Shown here piece by piece: positions 9,784 to 20,834 of a stretch of 64,000 bases of DNA. Numbering within the stretch: the first letter of the stretch is position 1; each line of letters opens with the position of its first letter. Where the stretch lies: contig NZ_CP132480.1 in assembly GCF_030770395.1 (NCBI RefSeq), forward strand, positions 3,811,072-3,875,071, read 5' to 3'. A model generated the notes under the pieces. It was not told where the DNA came from, ran no database searches, and was given only the letters and a program-made list of their open reading frames with translations. Position numbers and translations under genes: made by a program. This stretch comes from Telluria beijingensis (GTDB lineage: Bacteria > Pseudomonadota > Gammaproteobacteria > Burkholderiales > Burkholderiaceae_D).

Positions 9784-10055
9784 CAACAAGGCAGGGCGGG
9801 GCGCCGCGATTCACCCTGTACTCGCGCAGCTGGTGCCACCTGTGCGAAGACATGCTGGCGGCGCTGCGCGCGCTCGAGCCGCCGGGGCGGCCGTTCGACG
9901 TCGCCGTGCTGGACGTCGACGCTGACCCGGCGCTCGTGGCGCGCTTTGACGAGCTGGTGCCGGTGCTGTACGGCGATCCGGACCAGCCCGAGCTGTGCCA
10001 CTACTTCCTGGACGAGGCGGCCGTGCGGGCCTACCTGGCCCGGCATGTGTCCTGA
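9780..10055 (+). CDS. Glutaredoxin-family (DUF836) protein
   Basis: This 91-residue thioredoxin-fold protein carries a CHLC redox motif in LYSRSWCHLCEDM and ends with a short helix-rich tail. Its GTG start overlaps the protease stop codon by four bases (GTGA), so translation is probably coupled. Genes of this kind regularly lie between mucD and lepA in betaproteobacteria. The substrate is not known. Confidence 0.85.
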   Translation: MTTRQGGAPRFTLYSRSWCHLCEDMLAALRALEPPGRPFDVAVLDVDADPALVARFDELVPVLYGDPDQPELCHYFLDEAAVRAYLARHVS

Positions 10056-10288
10056 GCGTCCCTCTGGAAACCGGCCTTTCTGCCTCGAAATCCGGTAAAA
10101 TGCCGGGTCGGAGCGGTGATGTCTTGCCATCCCAAAGAATTCTTGCTTGCCAAGGCGCTCGCCTGGGGACCGGCACGGCCCCCGACGCAGCGCTTTTTCG
10201 TATTGCGCAGCCCATTCGTGCTGCACGGCAGTGCGCCTTATCGTCGTTTTACCGCCTATCGCGGCCTTTCTGGTTTTGAGCTTTGTTA

Positions 10289-12082
10289 ATGAACAACATA
10301 CGTAACTTCTCCATCATCGCCCACATCGACCATGGCAAATCGACCCTGGCCGACCGCATCATCCAGCTGTGCGGCGGCCTGTCGGACCGCGAAATGGACG
10401 CCCAGGTGCTCGATTCGATGGACCTGGAACGCGAGCGCGGCATCACCATCAAGGCCCAGACCGCGGCGCTGCAGTACAAGGCGCGCGATGGCCAGGTCTA
10501 CAACCTGAACCTGATCGACACCCCGGGCCACGTCGACTTCTCGTACGAAGTGAGCCGCTCGCTGTCGGCCTGCGAAGGCGCGCTGCTGGTGGTCGACGCC
10601 TCGCAGGGCGTGGAAGCGCAGACCGTCGCCAACTGCTATACCGCGCTCGACCTGGGCGTCGAAGTCGTGCCGATCCTGAACAAGATCGACCTGCCGCACG
10701 CCGATCCGGACAATGCCAAGAAAGAGATCGAGGACGTGATCGGCATCGACGCGTCCGATGCCACCGTGTGCTCGGCCAAGACCGGCCTGGGCGTGGAAGA
10801 CGTGCTGGAAACCCTGATCGCGAAAGTGCCGCCGCCGAAGGGTGACCCGGATGCGCCGCTGCAGGCCCTGATCGTCGACTCCTGGTACGACCCGTACGTC
10901 GGCGTCGTGATGCTGGTGCGCGTCGTGAACGGCACCCTGCGTCCGAAGGACAAGATCCGCCTGATGGCGACCGAGTCGGTCAACCTGGTCGAGAACATCG
11001 GCGTGTTTACGCCGCGCTCGGTCTCGCTGCCGCAACTGACCGCGGGCCAGGTGGGCTTCATCATCGCCGGCATCAAGGAACTGACCGCCGCCCGCGTGGG
11101 CGATACCGTGACCCTGGCCAGCCGTCCGGCGCCAGAGCCCCTGCCGGGCTTCAAGGAAGTGCAGCCGCAGGTGTTCGCCGGCCTGTTCCCGGTCGAAGCG
11201 AACCAGTACGACGCGCTGCGCGACTCGCTCGAAAAACTGAAACTGAACGACGCGGCCCTGATGTACGAGCCGGAAGTGTCGCAGGCGCTGGGCTTCGGCT
11301 TCCGCTGCGGCTTCCTGGGTCTGCTGCACATGGAAATCGTGCAGGAACGCCTGGAGCGCGAATTCGACATGGACCTGATCACCACGGCCCCGACCGTGGT
11401 GTACGAGGTCGAGATGAAGGACGGCACCATCATCCGCGTCGACAATCCGTCGAAGATGCCGGAGCCGTCGAAGATCAACGAAGTGCGCGAGCCGATCGTC
11501 GACGTCAACCTGTACATGCCGCAAGAGTATGTGGGTTCGGTGATGACCCTGTGTAACGGCAAGCGCGGCATCCAGATGGACATGGCCTATCACGGCCGCC
11601 AGGTGAAGCTGCACTACGAAATCCCGATGGCCGAGATCGTGCTCGACTTCTTCGATCGCCTCAAGTCGACCTCGCGCGGCTATGCCTCGATGGACTACGA
11701 GTTCAAGGAAAATCGCGCGGCCGACGTGGTCAAGGTCGATATGCTGATCAATAGCGAAAAGGTCGACGCGCTGGCCATCATCGTCCACCGCGCCAACGCG
11801 CCGTATCGCGGTCGCCAGGTGGCGGCCAAGATGCGCGAACTGATCCCGCGCCAGATGTTCGACGTCGCGATCCAGGCCGCCATCGGCGCCACCATCATCT
11901 CGCGCGAAAACGTCAAGGCGCTGCGCAAGAACGTGCTGGCCAAGTGCTATGGCGGCGACATCTCGCGTAAGAAAAAGCTGCTGGAGAAGCAAAAGGCCGG
12001 CAAGAAGCGCATGAAACAGGTCGGCTCGGTGGAGATTCCGCAAGAAGCCTTCCTCGCCATTCTCCAGGTGGAAGATAAATAA
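10289..12082 (+). CDS. lepA: Elongation factor 4 (LepA)
   Basis: LepA is a ribosome-associated GTPase acting in translation under stress and in initiation or biogenesis. The 597-residue product begins [20 protein letters not shown] with the G1 P-loop, and has G3 DTPGH and G4 NKID. The C-terminal domain includes [16 protein letters not shown]. The ATG at 10289 is preferred over a TTG six bases upstream. A 233-base gap precedes it with GGTAAAAT near 10094 as a possible -10 site. It overlaps lepB by one base. Confidence 0.97.
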   Translation: MNNIRNFSIIAHIDHGKSTLADRIIQLCGGLSDREMDAQVLDSMDLERERGITIKAQTAALQYKARDGQVYNLNLIDTPGHVDFSYEVSRSLSACEGALLVVDASQGVEAQTVANCYTALDLGVEVVPILNKIDLPHADPDNAKKEIEDVIGIDASDATVCSAKTGLGVEDVLETLIAKVPPPKGDPDAPLQALIVDSWYDPYVGVVMLVRVVNGTLRPKDKIRLMATESVNLVENIGVFTPRSVSLPQLTAGQVGFIIAGIKELTAARVGDTVTLASRPAPEPLPGFKEVQPQVFAGLFPVEANQYDALRDSLEKLKLNDAALMYEPEVSQALGFGFRCGFLGLLHMEIVQERLEREFDMDLITTAPTVVYEVEMKDGTIIRVDNPSKMPEPSKINEVREPIVDVNLYMPQEYVGSVMTLCNGKRGIQMDMAYHGRQVKLHYEIPMAEIVLDFFDRLKSTSRGYASMDYEFKENRAADVVKVDMLINSEKVDALAIIVHRANAPYRGRQVAAKMRELIPRQMFDVAIQAAIGATIISRENVKALRKNVLAKCYGGDISRKKKLLEKQKAGKKRMKQVGSVEIPQEAFLAILQVEDK

Positions 12083-13011
12083 TGAACCTGCAACCCATCC
12101 TGGGCAATTTTGCCCTGATCCTGTTCGTCGCTATGGTGATCACGGGCATCATCTGGTGCCTGGACACATTCTATCTGGCGAAACAACGGCGCCGCGCCGC
12201 CGATGCCGCCCTGCGCGAATACGATGCGCGCAACGCCAAGCTGGTCGCGGATGGGATCAAGGTCGACCACAACGGCAACCGCGCGGCGATCGAGCAGGCC
12301 CACCTGCGCCAGCCGACCTGGATCGAGTATTCGGGCAGCTTCTTCCCGGTGATCGCGCTGGTGTTCATCCTGCGCTCTTTCTTGTGGGAGCCGTTCAAGA
12401 TTCCATCGTCGTCGATGGTGCCGACCCTGCTGGTGGGCGATTTTATCCTGGTGAATAAATACACCTATGGCATCCGCCTGCCGATCATCAATAAAAAGAT
12501 TATCCAGATCAATAATCCGGAGCGCGGCGATGTCATGGTGTTCAAATATCCAAAAGATATGAACCAGGATTACATCAAGCGCGTTGTTGGCGTACCCGGT
12601 GATAAAATCAGTTACGAAGACAAGCGCCTGACGGTCAATGGCAAGCCGGTCGAGTATACGGCCCTGGACGACTACCTGGACGACCAGCATCCGGTCTACC
12701 ACAAGCAGTTCGTCGAAAAACTGCCGAGCCCGGGCGGCGTCACCGACCACCGTATCCTGAACACGGCCGACAAGCGCAATATCGACCTGGGCAGCGTGGA
12801 AAACTTCCCGCTGCGCGAAAACTGCGAATACACCTACGACAAGTTCACTTGCGTGGTGCCGGAAGGGCAGTATTTCATGATGGGCGATAACCGCGACAAT
12901 AGCGCGGACAGCCGTTACTGGGGTTTCGTGCCTGACCGTAATATCGTCGGCAAGGCCTTCGTGGTCTGGATGAACTTCAGCAATCCGAAACGTGTCGGCG
13001 GTATCCAATAA
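12082..13011 (+). CDS. lepB: Signal peptidase I
   Basis: LepB cleaves signal peptides at the outer face of the inner membrane. The 309-residue protein has two N-terminal membrane segments (about residues 8-28 and 90-107), the nucleophile serine in PSSSMVPTL, the general-base lysine in YIKRVVGVPGD and the box E motif GDNRDNSADSRYWG. It is coupled to lepA by a TAATG overlap, the standard lepA-lepB arrangement. Confidence 0.97.
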   Translation: MNLQPILGNFALILFVAMVITGIIWCLDTFYLAKQRRRAADAALREYDARNAKLVADGIKVDHNGNRAAIEQAHLRQPTWIEYSGSFFPVIALVFILRSFLWEPFKIPSSSMVPTLLVGDFILVNKYTYGIRLPIINKKIIQINNPERGDVMVFKYPKDMNQDYIKRVVGVPGDKISYEDKRLTVNGKPVEYTALDDYLDDQHPVYHKQFVEKLPSPGGVTDHRILNTADKRNIDLGSVENFPLRENCEYTYDKFTCVVPEGQYFMMGDNRDNSADSRYWGFVPDRNIVGKAFVVWMNFSNPKRVGGIQ

Positions 13012-13023
13012 CAAGGGGCGCGC

Positions 13024-13422
13024 ATGGATCGCAACAAGTTGCTGAGCAAACAAACCGGTATTTCCCTGTCCGGCCTGATCGGCGCCCTGGCCGTGCTCGG
13101 CGTGGCGGGGATCTTCGCGATGCGCATGGTGCCGGCCTATATCGAGTACAACGCGATCAAGTCCGCGATCGCCACCGTCAAGGAGGGCGGCGGCACCATC
13201 CGCGAGATGCAGCAGGCCTTCAACCGCCATACCAGCGTCAATGACGTCGAGGCGGTGCGCGGCCAGGACCTGGTGTTTACCCGCGACGGCGAAGAGACCG
13301 AGATCAGCTTCGCCTACGAAAAACGCCTGCCGCTGATGGGCAATGTCAGCCTGCTGATCGACTTCTCCGGCACCACCGACCCGAGCGGCGTGGTGGCCGA
13401 GGCCGACAACGCCGCCCAGTAA
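13024..13422 (+). CDS. DUF4845 family protein
   Basis: This 132-residue protein starts with a pilin-like hydrophobic segment ([17 protein letters not shown], about residues 9-30) followed by a small extracytoplasmic domain. It belongs to the DUF4845 family, which is found almost exclusively between lepB and rnc in betaproteobacteria and gammaproteobacteria. Function is unknown; the context suggests an envelope role. Confidence 0.85.
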   Translation: MDRNKLLSKQTGISLSGLIGALAVLGVAGIFAMRMVPAYIEYNAIKSAIATVKEGGGTIREMQQAFNRHTSVNDVEAVRGQDLVFTRDGEETEISFAYEKRLPLMGNVSLLIDFSGTTDPSGVVAEADNAAQ

Positions 13423-13469
13423 GGCTTCACAGAAACACCGTGGCCCCGGCCACGCACACGACATCGACA

Positions 13470-14270
13470 ATGAATCTTCAGTTATTGCAAACGCGCTTGG
13501 GGTATACGTTCCGGGAAATCGGGCTGCTGCAGCAAGCCCTGACCCACCGTAGCCATAGCAGTCTGCATAACGAGCGCCTGGAATTCCTGGGTGACTCGAT
13601 CCTGAACTGCGTCGTGGCGTCGGTGCTGTACGAACGCTTCAGCGCGCTCGACGAGGGCGACCTGTCGCGCCTGCGCGCCAACCTGGTCAAGCAGCAGGCG
13701 CTGTTCGAGATCGCCCAAAAACTCGACCTGTCGCAATTCCTGCGCCTGGGCGAGGGCGAACTCAAGTCGGGAGGTTTCCGCCGTCCGTCGATCCTGGCCG
13801 ACACGCTGGAAGCGCTGCTTGGCGCGATCTTCCTCGACAGCGGCTTCGACAGCGCGCGCGACGTCATCCGCGCCTTTTATATCCCGCTGCTGGATACCGT
13901 CGACCCGAGCACCCTGGGCAAGGATGCAAAGACCCTTCTGCAGGAATTCTTGCAGGCGAAGCGCATCCCGCTGCCGACCTATAATGTGGTGGCCACCCAC
14001 GGCGCCGCCCACAGCCAGGAATTCGAAGTCGAATGCCTGGTGCCGAAGCTGGCCGTGCAAGTCTTCGGCCGCGGCGGCAGCCGCCGCGCCGCCGAGCAGG
14101 CCGCCGCCAGCCTGGCGCTCGAGGCGGCCCAGAAGGCACTGACCAAGACGCCGGGCGCGCGCAAGCCCCGGCAACGCTCGGCCCAGCTGAAGCTGGCCGG
14201 CATCGCTACCGCCCAGGGCGAGGCCGCACCGGCCGCCCAGGCAACACCAACAGGAATCGAAAAAGCATGA
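13470..14270 (+). CDS. rnc: Ribonuclease III
   Basis: RNase III cleaves double-stranded RNA in rRNA and mRNA processing. The 266-residue protein has the signature [11 protein letters not shown] with the metal-binding acidic residues, and a double-stranded-RNA-binding domain near residues 150-225 ([11 protein letters not shown]). ATG 13470 gives the normal [14 protein letters not shown] start; a GTG at 13440 is in frame but adds an unlikely leader. It ends in an Ala-rich tail and overlaps era by four bases. Confidence 0.95.
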   Translation: MNLQLLQTRLGYTFREIGLLQQALTHRSHSSLHNERLEFLGDSILNCVVASVLYERFSALDEGDLSRLRANLVKQQALFEIAQKLDLSQFLRLGEGELKSGGFRRPSILADTLEALLGAIFLDSGFDSARDVIRAFYIPLLDTVDPSTLGKDAKTLLQEFLQAKRIPLPTYNVVATHGAAHSQEFEVECLVPKLAVQVFGRGGSRRAAEQAAASLALEAAQKALTKTPGARKPRQRSAQLKLAGIATAQGEAAPAAQATPTGIEKA

Positions 14271-15163
14271 ACGCCACTCCCGACAACTTCCGCTGCGGCT
14301 ATATCGCCATCGTCGGCCGCCCGAACGTCGGCAAGTCGACCCTGATGAACGTGCTGATCGGCGCCAAGGTATCGATCACCTCGCGCAAGGCCCAGACCAC
14401 GCGCCACCGCATCACCGGCATCCAGACCCATGACGACGCGCAATACATCTACGTCGACACTCCGGGCTTCCAGACCCGCCATGCGAATGCGCTGAACAAG
14501 ACGCTGAACAAGACCGTCTCGAACACCCTGACGTCGTCGGACGTGATCCTGTTCCTGGTCGAAGCCGGCACCTTCGGCCCGGCCGACCAGCAAGTGCTGG
14601 ACATGTTGCCGACCAACGTGCCGGTGGTGCTGGTGATCAATAAATCGGACCGGGTGAAAGACAAGGCGGTCCTGATGCCGTTCGCGCAGAAACTCGCGGC
14701 GCTGTTCAACTTCACCGCCATCGTGCCGGTCTCGGCCAAGCTGCGCTTCCAGGTCGATGCGCTGGAGGCCGAGATCAAGCGCCACCTGCCCGAGAATCCG
14801 CCGATCTTCGGGCCGGACGACATCACCGACCGCAGCGAGAAATTCCTGGCCGCCGAGATCGTGCGCGAAAAAGTATTCCGCCTGCTGGGCGACGAGTTGC
14901 CGTACACCAGCACCGTCCTGATCGAGCAATTCGAGCAGGAGGGCAACCTGCGCCGCATCTTCGCCGCGATCCTGGTTGAGCGCGACACCCATAAATCGAT
15001 GATCATCGGTAACAAGGGCGCGCGCCTGAAAGAGATTTCCACGCAATCGCGCCTGGACATGGAAAAGCTGTTCGGCGGGCCGATCTACCTGGAAATTTGG
15101 GTCAAGGTCAAATCCGGCTGGGCCGACAACGAAGCCGGCCTGCGCGCTTACGGTTACGAGTAA
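14267..15163 (+). CDS. era: GTPase Era
   Basis: Era binds the 3' end of 16S rRNA in small-subunit assembly. The 298-residue protein has G1 [10 protein letters not shown]3 DTPGFQ, G4 NKSD and a C-terminal KH domain with [13 protein letters not shown]. It overlaps rnc by ATGA, the common rnc-era-recO order. The initiator at 14267 is followed by about ten residues before the G domain. Confidence 0.97.
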   Translation: MNATPDNFRCGYIAIVGRPNVGKSTLMNVLIGAKVSITSRKAQTTRHRITGIQTHDDAQYIYVDTPGFQTRHANALNKTLNKTVSNTLTSSDVILFLVEAGTFGPADQQVLDMLPTNVPVVLVINKSDRVKDKAVLMPFAQKLAALFNFTAIVPVSAKLRFQVDALEAEIKRHLPENPPIFGPDDITDRSEKFLAAEIVREKVFRLLGDELPYTSTVLIEQFEQEGNLRRIFAAILVERDTHKSMIIGNKGARLKEISTQSRLDMEKLFGGPIYLEIWVKVKSGWADNEAGLRAYGYE

Positions 15164-15187
15164 GGGCAGGGGACGCTAGCCGCGCGC

Positions 15188-15982
15188 ATGTCCAGCCACG
15201 ACCAATTCATCGACGACGTGCCGGAGCAGGCCGCGCCTGCGGCCGGCAAGCGTCCTCGCACTCCTTCCCGCGACGGCCGCGTGGTCGGCCAGCCCGGCTT
15301 CGTGCTGCACAGCTATCCCTATAAAGAAACCAGTCTCATCATCGACATGTTCACCCGCGAGCATGGCCGGGTGGGATTGGTGGCCAAGGGCGCCAAGCGC
15401 CCGTTCTCGAAGCTGCGCGGCGTGCTGCAGACATTTCAACCGTTGTCTGTTTCGTGGAGCGGCAAGTCTGAACTGCGCACCCTGATCGATGCCGAATGGG
15501 TGGGCGGCATGCTGCCGCTGGAACGCACGGCGTTGCTGTGCGGCTTTTATCTGAACGAACTGCTGGTGAAATTGCTGGCCCGCGACGACCGCCATCCGGC
15601 CCTGTTCGACCACTACGTCTCGACCCTGAACCAGCTCGCCCATGGCGAACCGGCGCAAATCGTCTTGCGAAAATTCGAAAGAGCCTTACTTAAGGAGACG
15701 GGCGTGGCTGCCGATCTCGGCCGCTGCACGACGAGCCGCGGCCGGGTAGAAGCGGCCGACTCCTATGTGGTCGATCCGGAGCGCGGCGCGCGCGTGGCGG
15801 GCGTCGGCGAGGTCTGGCCCGTCGTTTTGGGCAAGACCCTGCTGGATATGGAGCGCGAGGACTATACTGATCCGGCGACCCAGGTGCAGAGCAAGCAATT
15901 GATGCGCTTCCTGCTGGCGCACCACCTGGGCGGCCAGCCGCTCAATACGCGCCAGATTTTGATCGACTTGATGCAACTGTAA
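15188..15982 (+). CDS. recO: DNA repair protein RecO
   Basis: RecO works with RecR to load RecA on gapped DNA. The 264-residue protein has the N-terminal OB-fold segment [18 protein letters not shown] and the later CGFYLNELL and LLKETGV segments of the helical domain. Before the OB fold there is a hydrophilic extension of about 35 residues, common in this lineage. It follows era after 24 bases. Confidence 0.95.
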   Translation: MSSHDQFIDDVPEQAAPAAGKRPRTPSRDGRVVGQPGFVLHSYPYKETSLIIDMFTREHGRVGLVAKGAKRPFSKLRGVLQTFQPLSVSWSGKSELRTLIDAEWVGGMLPLERTALLCGFYLNELLVKLLARDDRHPALFDHYVSTLNQLAHGEPAQIVLRKFERALLKETGVAADLGRCTTSRGRVEAADSYVVDPERGARVAGVGEVWPVVLGKTLLDMEREDYTDPATQVQSKQLMRFLLAHHLGGQPLNTRQILIDLMQL

Positions 15983-15992
15983 AAAGAACACT

Positions 15993-16772
15993 ATGAGCTT
16001 CCTGCAACCCGCCGGCCAGGTGATCGACCTGGGCGTGAACATCGACCATATCGCCACCGTGCGCAATGCGCGCGGGACAACGTATCCGGACCCGCTGCGC
16101 GCCGCGCTGCTGGCCGAGCAGGCGGGCGCCGACCTGATCACGCTGCACCTGCGCGAAGACCGCCGCCACATCAAGGATGCCGACGTGCTGGCCCTGCGTC
16201 CGCTGCTGGCCACGCGCATGAACCTGGAAGCGGCCGTGACCCGCGAGATGATCGACTTCGCCTGCCAGGTGAAACCGCAGGACGTGTGCCTGGTGCCCGA
16301 GCGGCGCGAGGAAGTGACGACCGAGGGCGGGCTGGACGTCGTGCGCTACTACAACGAGGTCGAGGCGGCGGTGAAGCAGCTCAAGGACGAGGGCATCCGC
16401 GTCTCGCTGTTCATCGATGCCGATGCGCGCCAGATCGAAGCAGCGGCAAGCGTTGGCGCCACCGTCATTGAACTGCATACGGGGCGTTATGCCGAGGCCG
16501 AAGGCGCCGAGGTGGCGCACGAACTCGAACGGATCAAGCTGGGCGTGCATGAAGGCGCGAAGCGCGGCCTGCGCGTGAATGCCGGCCACGGCCTGCACTA
16601 CACCAACGTCCAGCCGATCGCCGCGATTCCCGACCTGCACGAGCTGAACATCGGCCACGCGATCGTTGCCCACGCGCTGTTTGCGGGTTGGGAGAACGCG
16701 GTGCGCGAGATGAAGGCGATCATGGTCGCGGCGCGCCTGGGCGTTTCCTACGCGCCGAAAGCTGGAGTCTAG
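15993..16772 (+). CDS. pdxJ: Pyridoxine 5'-phosphate synthase
   Basis: PdxJ condenses an amino-acetone phosphate with deoxyxylulose 5-phosphate to make vitamin B6. The 259-residue TIM-barrel protein has the N-terminal [17 protein letters not shown], the LREDRRHI metal or phosphate region, and [10 protein letters not shown] near the C-terminus. It lies 10 bases after recO and 1 base before acpS, the well-known recO-pdxJ-acpS order. Confidence 0.97.
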   Translation: MSFLQPAGQVIDLGVNIDHIATVRNARGTTYPDPLRAALLAEQAGADLITLHLREDRRHIKDADVLALRPLLATRMNLEAAVTREMIDFACQVKPQDVCLVPERREEVTTEGGLDVVRYYNEVEAAVKQLKDEGIRVSLFIDADARQIEAAASVGATVIELHTGRYAEAEGAEVAHELERIKLGVHEGAKRGLRVNAGHGLHYTNVQPIAAIPDLHELNIGHAIVAHALFAGWENAVREMKAIMVAARLGVSYAPKAGV

Positions 16773-16773
16773 G

Positions 16774-17193
16774 ATGATCTACGGCATCGGCACCGACATC
16801 GTCCAGATCTCGCGTGTCGAGGCGGCGCTCGCGCGCAGCGGCCCGCGCTTCGCCGAGAAGATCCTCGGCCCGCAAGAGCTGGAAAAATACCATGCCCGCA
16901 GCGCCAAGAACGCGGTGCGCGGCCTGCGCTTCCTGGCGACGCGGTTCTCGGCCAAGGAAGCGTTCTCGAAAGCCATCGGCATGGGCATGCGCATGCCCAT
17001 GACCTGGCGCTCCGCCCAGATGCTGAATGACCCGAGCGGCAAGCCGGTCATCGTCTGCAGCGGCGCCCTTGGCGACTTCATGCGCGAGCATCGGCTCAGC
17101 GCCCAGGTGACGATCAGCGACGAGGCCGATTACGGCGTCGCCTTCGTGATCGTGACCCAGGCGCCGGCCGCATCATCACCCCTGGTTGAGTAA
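16774..17193 (+). CDS. acpS: Holo-ACP synthase
   Basis: AcpS transfers phosphopantetheine from CoA to Ser37 of the ACP encoded at 5006. The 139-residue product has [11 protein letters not shown] with the metal-binding Asp and [11 protein letters not shown] with the second conserved acidic residue. It begins two bases after pdxJ ends and shares one base with the uvrC start. The nagZ gene often found next in relatives is absent here. Confidence 0.96.
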   Translation: MIYGIGTDIVQISRVEAALARSGPRFAEKILGPQELEKYHARSAKNAVRGLRFLATRFSAKEAFSKAIGMGMRMPMTWRSAQMLNDPSGKPVIVCSGALGDFMREHRLSAQVTISDEADYGVAFVIVTQAPAASSPLVE

Positions 17194-19166
17194 TGTCTGA
17201 AGCAAAACCTGTTGCATCATCGTCTGTCGAAGTGACGCCCGAGCTCGCGGCCCGTCTGGGACGCGAGCGCCTTTCGGAAGCGCGCGAAGAATCGCGCGCC
17301 GAAGCCAACCGCGAACTCAGCCCCAAGGTCAAGGCGGATGTGCGCGCGCAAGTGCTGGCCGTCGTCAACCGGTTGCCGGGCCTGCCCGGCGTGTACCGCT
17401 ACTTCGATGCGGCCGACAATGTGCTGTACGTCGGCAAGGCGCGCAACCTCAAGAACCGTGTCTCGAGCTACTTCCAGAAGAACCTGTCCAGTCCCCGCAT
17501 CGCGATGATGGTGTCGCAGATCGCGCGGCTGGAGACGACGGTGGTCAGCAGCGAGGCCGAGGCGCTGATCCTGGAAAACAACCTGATCAAGACGCTCAAG
17601 CCGCGCTACAACATCCTGTTCCGCGACGATAAGTCTTACCCGTACATCAAGATCACGGGCGGCGAGGCGCCGCGCATGGCGTATTACCGCGGCGCGCTGG
17701 ACAAGAGAAACCAGTATTTCGGTCCTTTCCCCAGCGCATGGGCGGCCAAGGAATCGATCCAGCTGCTGCAGCGCGTGTTCCAGTTGCGCACCTGCGAGGA
17801 CAGCGTGTACGCGAACCGCACGCGGCCCTGCCTGCTGCACCAGATCGGCCGCTGCAGCGCGCCGTGCGTGAAACTGATCGCGCCCGAGGAATACAAGCAG
17901 GACGTCGAGAATGCGGCGCGTTTCCTGCGCGGGCGCCAGAGCGAAGTCATGGCCGACCTCGAAAACAAGATGCAGGCCTATGCGATGGAGCTGAAGTTCG
18001 AGCAGGCGGCCGGCGTGCGCAACCAGATCCAGGCCCTGTCGAAGGTGCTGCATGCGCAGAGCATGGAGACGACCGGTGACGCCGACGTCGACGTCATCGC
18101 GGTGGTGCTGCAGGGCGGGCGCGCCTGCGTGAACCTGGCGATGGTGCGTGGTGGGCGCCATTTGGGTGACCGGGCATATTTCCCGAGCCATGTGGGCGAC
18201 TCGCTGGGCGAATGCCCGCTCGAAGTGGAGGTGCTGTGCGCCTTCCTGGCCCAGCACTATGCGGGCCAGTTCATCCCGGGCACCCTGATCCTGAACGTCG
18301 AGTTCGACCAGCCCGAATTGATCATGGCCTTGCAGGAGCAATGCGGCCACCGCATCAGCCTGGTGCTACAGCCGGGCGGGCAGCGTCGCCAGTGGCTCGA
18401 GATGGCCTGCAAGGGCGGGGAGATCGCGCTGGCGCGCCTGCTGTCCGAGCAGGGTTCGCAGCAGGCGCGCACGCGCGCGCTGGCCGATACCTTGCAGCTC
18501 GACAGCGAAGATCTGGAGGCTTTGCGCATCGAATGCTTCGACATCAGCCACACGGCGGGCGAGGCGACCCAGGCCTCGTGCGTGGTGTTCCATCACCACC
18601 AGATGCAGAACGGAGAATATCGCCGCTTCAATATTAATGGCATCACGCCGGGCGACGATTACGCGGCCATGCGCCAGGTCTTGACGCGCCGTTACGAGAA
18701 GGTGGCGGGCGGCGAGGGCGTGATGCCGGACATCGTGCTGGTCGATGGCGGCAAGGGGCAGGTCGAGATGGCGCGCCAGGTATTTACGGAGCTGGGGCTG
18801 GACATTTCGATGATCGTCGGCGTGGCCAAGGGCGAAGGGCGGCGCGTGGGCCTGGAGACCCTGATCTTCGCCGACGGCCGGCCGGCCCAGGAACTGGGCA
18901 AGGAATCGGCGGCGCTGATGCTGGTGGCCCTGATCCGCGACGAGGCGCACCGCTTCGCGATCACCGGCATGCGCGCCAAGCGCGCCAAGGCGCGCCAGGC
19001 GTCGCGGCTGGAAGAGATCGAAGGCATTGGCGCCAAGCGCCGCCAGCGGCTGCTGGCGCGCTTTGGCGGCCTGCGCGGAGTGATCGATGCGAGTGTCGAG
19101 GACTTGATGACGGTGGAAGGGATTTCGAGCGCGTTGGCGGAAGAGATTTACAGGCAGTTGCATTGA
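17193..19166 (+). CDS. uvrC: Excinuclease ABC subunit C
   Basis: UvrC makes both incisions in nucleotide excision repair. The 657-residue protein has, in order, a GIY-YIG nuclease ([18 protein letters not shown], about residues 66-83), a UVR motif near 250, the RNase H-like endonuclease with DISHTAGE and DGGKGQ, and a C-terminal helix-hairpin-helix pair. About 57 extra residues precede the GIY-YIG domain. The start shares one base with the acpS stop (TAATG). Confidence 0.96.
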   Translation: MSEAKPVASSSVEVTPELAARLGRERLSEAREESRAEANRELSPKVKADVRAQVLAVVNRLPGLPGVYRYFDAADNVLYVGKARNLKNRVSSYFQKNLSSPRIAMMVSQIARLETTVVSSEAEALILENNLIKTLKPRYNILFRDDKSYPYIKITGGEAPRMAYYRGALDKRNQYFGPFPSAWAAKESIQLLQRVFQLRTCEDSVYANRTRPCLLHQIGRCSAPCVKLIAPEEYKQDVENAARFLRGRQSEVMADLENKMQAYAMELKFEQAAGVRNQIQALSKVLHAQSMETTGDADVDVIAVVLQGGRACVNLAMVRGGRHLGDRAYFPSHVGDSLGECPLEVEVLCAFLAQHYAGQFIPGTLILNVEFDQPELIMALQEQCGHRISLVLQPGGQRRQWLEMACKGGEIALARLLSEQGSQQARTRALADTLQLDSEDLEALRIECFDISHTAGEATQASCVVFHHHQMQNGEYRRFNINGITPGDDYAAMRQVLTRRYEKVAGGEGVMPDIVLVDGGKGQVEMARQVFTELGLDISMIVGVAKGEGRRVGLETLIFADGRPAQELGKESAALMLVALIRDEAHRFAITGMRAKRAKARQASRLEEIEGIGAKRRQRLLARFGGLRGVIDASVEDLMTVEGISSALAEEIYRQLH

Positions 19167-19327
19167 GGGTGCTCGAGCGCGCCCCCAAACGGTCAACCCG
19201 ATGCGTCTGCCAACCGTTGAGCTTGCACACGCGCCATTTCTCGGCATACAGATGAGTCATCTGGCCCAAACAAGCATAGCCATGTAGACTAACGGCCAAG
19301 CATTTTTCCACGGTAATCAGCTCTCCC

Positions 19328-19906
19328 ATGCCCTTCAATATACCGATTCTCCTGACCTGGTTACGCGTTGCGCTCATACCCCTCGTTGTCGGATTGTTCT
19401 ACCTGCCTGGCGACTGGATGACGCTCCCCGAGCGCAATATCGCCGCCACCGCCGTCTTCATCGTCGCCGCCGTCACCGACTGGTTCGACGGCTTCCTGGC
19501 CCGCCGCTGGAACGAAACCTCGGCCTTCGGCGCCTTCCTCGACCCGGTCGCCGACAAGCTGATGGTGGCCGGCGCGCTGCTGGTGCTGGTCCAGCTCGAC
19601 CGGGTGGACGCCATCATTGCCGGCATCATCATCGGCCGTGAGATCACCATTTCGGCCCTGCGCGAATGGATGGCGCAAATCGGCGCCACGCGCTCGGTGG
19701 CGGTCAGCTCGCTGGGCAAGATCAAGACCGCGGCCCAGATGACGGCGATCCCGATGCTGCTGTTCCATGACCGCCTGTTCGGCATCGACATCCACTTCTG
19801 GGGCGAGTACCTGTTGTGGGTGGCGGGCGTGCTGACGGTGTGGTCGATGTTCTATTATTTGCGCCGCGCCTGGCCCCTGATCAAGGAGAAAGCGGGGGCG
19901 ATTTAA
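19328..19906 (+). CDS. pgsA: Phosphatidylglycerophosphate synthase
   Basis: PgsA makes phosphatidylglycerol phosphate from CDP-diacylglycerol and glycerol 3-phosphate in the inner membrane. The 192-residue protein has several membrane helices and the complete CDP-alcohol phosphotransferase signature: DG, AR, G, D and D in DWFDGFLARR through FGAFLDPVADK. It lies 161 bases after uvrC; the uvrC-pgsA-tRNA-Gly-tRNA-Cys order matches that in E. coli (uvrC-pgsA-glyW-cysT). Confidence 0.96.
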   Translation: MPFNIPILLTWLRVALIPLVVGLFYLPGDWMTLPERNIAATAVFIVAAVTDWFDGFLARRWNETSAFGAFLDPVADKLMVAGALLVLVQLDRVDAIIAGIIIGREITISALREWMAQIGATRSVAVSSLGKIKTAAQMTAIPMLLFHDRLFGIDIHFWGEYLLWVAGVLTVWSMFYYLRRAWPLIKEKAGAI

Positions 19907-19923
19907 TTTGTTTCGTGGCATCC

Positions 19924-19951
19924 TTGACGTACAGAATAGAATCTCTATAAT
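19924..19951 (+). promoter_or_regulatory. Sigma70 promoter of the tRNA cluster
   Basis: TTGACG (19924-19929), a 16-base spacer and a perfect TATAAT (19946-19951) lie 42 bases before the first tRNA-Gly. Confidence 0.8.
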
Positions 19952-19993
19952 GCCTGCCTGTTGCGACAACAACGCAACAGAATGAAAGACGAA

Positions 19994-20069
19994 GCGGGAG
20001 TAGCTCAGTTGGTAGAGCGCAACCTTGCCAAGGTTGAGGTCGAGAGTTCGAGACTCTTCTCCCGCTCCA
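19994..20069 (+). tRNA. tRNA-Gly (GCC), copy 1
   Basis: A 76-base cloverleaf with acceptor stem GCGGGAG/CTCCCGC, anticodon GCC, T-loop TTCGAGA and encoded CCA end. Confidence 0.97.
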
Positions 20070-20094
20070 AAGATTGCAAAGTAGTAAAGCGATC

Positions 20095-20123
20095 TTGGAA
20101 AAACGTCAAAGTTCTGTCATAAT
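20095..20123 (+). promoter_or_regulatory. Possible internal promoter before tRNA-Gly copy 2
   Basis: TTGGAA (20095-20100), a 17-base spacer and CATAAT (20118-20123) lie 13 bases before copy 2. It could start transcription within the array, but the start would be very close to the tRNA. Confidence 0.4.
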
Positions 20124-20136
20124 CGTTGTTCTGTAC

Positions 20137-20212
20137 GCGGGAGTAGCTCAGTTGGTAGAGCGCAACCTTGCCAAGGTTGAGGTCGAGAGTTCGAGACTCT
20201 TCTCCCGCTCCA
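20137..20212 (+). tRNA. tRNA-Gly (GCC), copy 2
   Basis: Identical to copy 1 over 76 bases, including the CCA end. Confidence 0.97.
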
Positions 20213-20237
20213 AAGATTGCAAAGTAGTAAAGCGATC

Positions 20238-20266
20238 TTGGAAAAACGTCAAAGTTCTGTCATAAT
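20238..20266 (+). promoter_or_regulatory. Possible internal promoter before tRNA-Gly copy 3
   Basis: An exact copy of the TTGGAA-17-CATAAT element at 20095, carried in the duplicated spacer. Confidence 0.4.
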
Positions 20267-20279
20267 CGTTGTTCTGTAC

Positions 20280-20355
20280 GCGGGAGTAGCTCAGTTGGTA
20301 GAGCGCAACCTTGCCAAGGTTGAGGTCGAGAGTTCGAGACTCTTCTCCCGCTCCA
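20280..20355 (+). tRNA. tRNA-Gly (GCC), copy 3
   Basis: Identical to copy 1; the last member of the 143-base repeat group. Confidence 0.97.
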
Positions 20356-20402
20356 GTTTGTTTAACTGGGGCAGCAGATGGTAGTAAATTGTAAGACTCC
20401 AT

Positions 20403-20478
20403 GCGGGAGTAGCTCAGTTGGTAGAGCGCAACCTTGCCAAGGTTGAGGTCGAGAGTTCGAGACTCTTCTCCCGCTCCA
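20403..20478 (+). tRNA. tRNA-Gly (GCC), copy 4
   Basis: Identical to copy 1; preceded by a unique 47-base spacer. Confidence 0.97.
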
Positions 20479-20510
20479 GGATTTACGCAGTCAAGCAGTA
20501 ACACTCCTAA

Positions 20511-20586
20511 GCGGGAGTAGCTCAGTTGGTAGAGCGCAACCTTGCCAAGGTTGAGGTCGAGAGTTCGAGACTCTTCTCCCGCTCCA
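20511..20586 (+). tRNA. tRNA-Gly (GCC), copy 5
   Basis: Identical to copy 1; within the 108-base repeat group. Confidence 0.97.
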
Positions 20587-20618
20587 GGATTTACGCAGTC
20601 AAGCAGTAACACTCCTAA

Positions 20619-20694
20619 GCGGGAGTAGCTCAGTTGGTAGAGCGCAACCTTGCCAAGGTTGAGGTCGAGAGTTCGAGACTCTTCTCCCGCTCCA
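20619..20694 (+). tRNA. tRNA-Gly (GCC), copy 6
   Basis: Identical to copy 1; within the 108-base repeat group. Confidence 0.97.
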
Positions 20695-20726
20695 GGTTTT
20701 ACGCAGTCAAGCAGTAACACTCCTAA

Positions 20727-20802
20727 GCGGGAGTAGCTCAGTTGGTAGAGCGCAACCTTGCCAAGGTTGAGGTCGAGAGTTCGAGACTCTTCTCCCGCTC
20801 CA
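20727..20802 (+). tRNA. tRNA-Gly (GCC), copy 7
   Basis: Identical to copy 1; the spacer before it differs from the previous one by one base. Confidence 0.97.
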
Positions 20803-20834
20803 GGTTTTACGCAGTCAAGCAGTAACTCTCCTAA

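Noticed and set aside
8290..9789. 499-codon minus-strand frame opposite the Do protease
   Set aside because: It mirrors the protease codons and has no motif; the protease triad is complete on the + strand.
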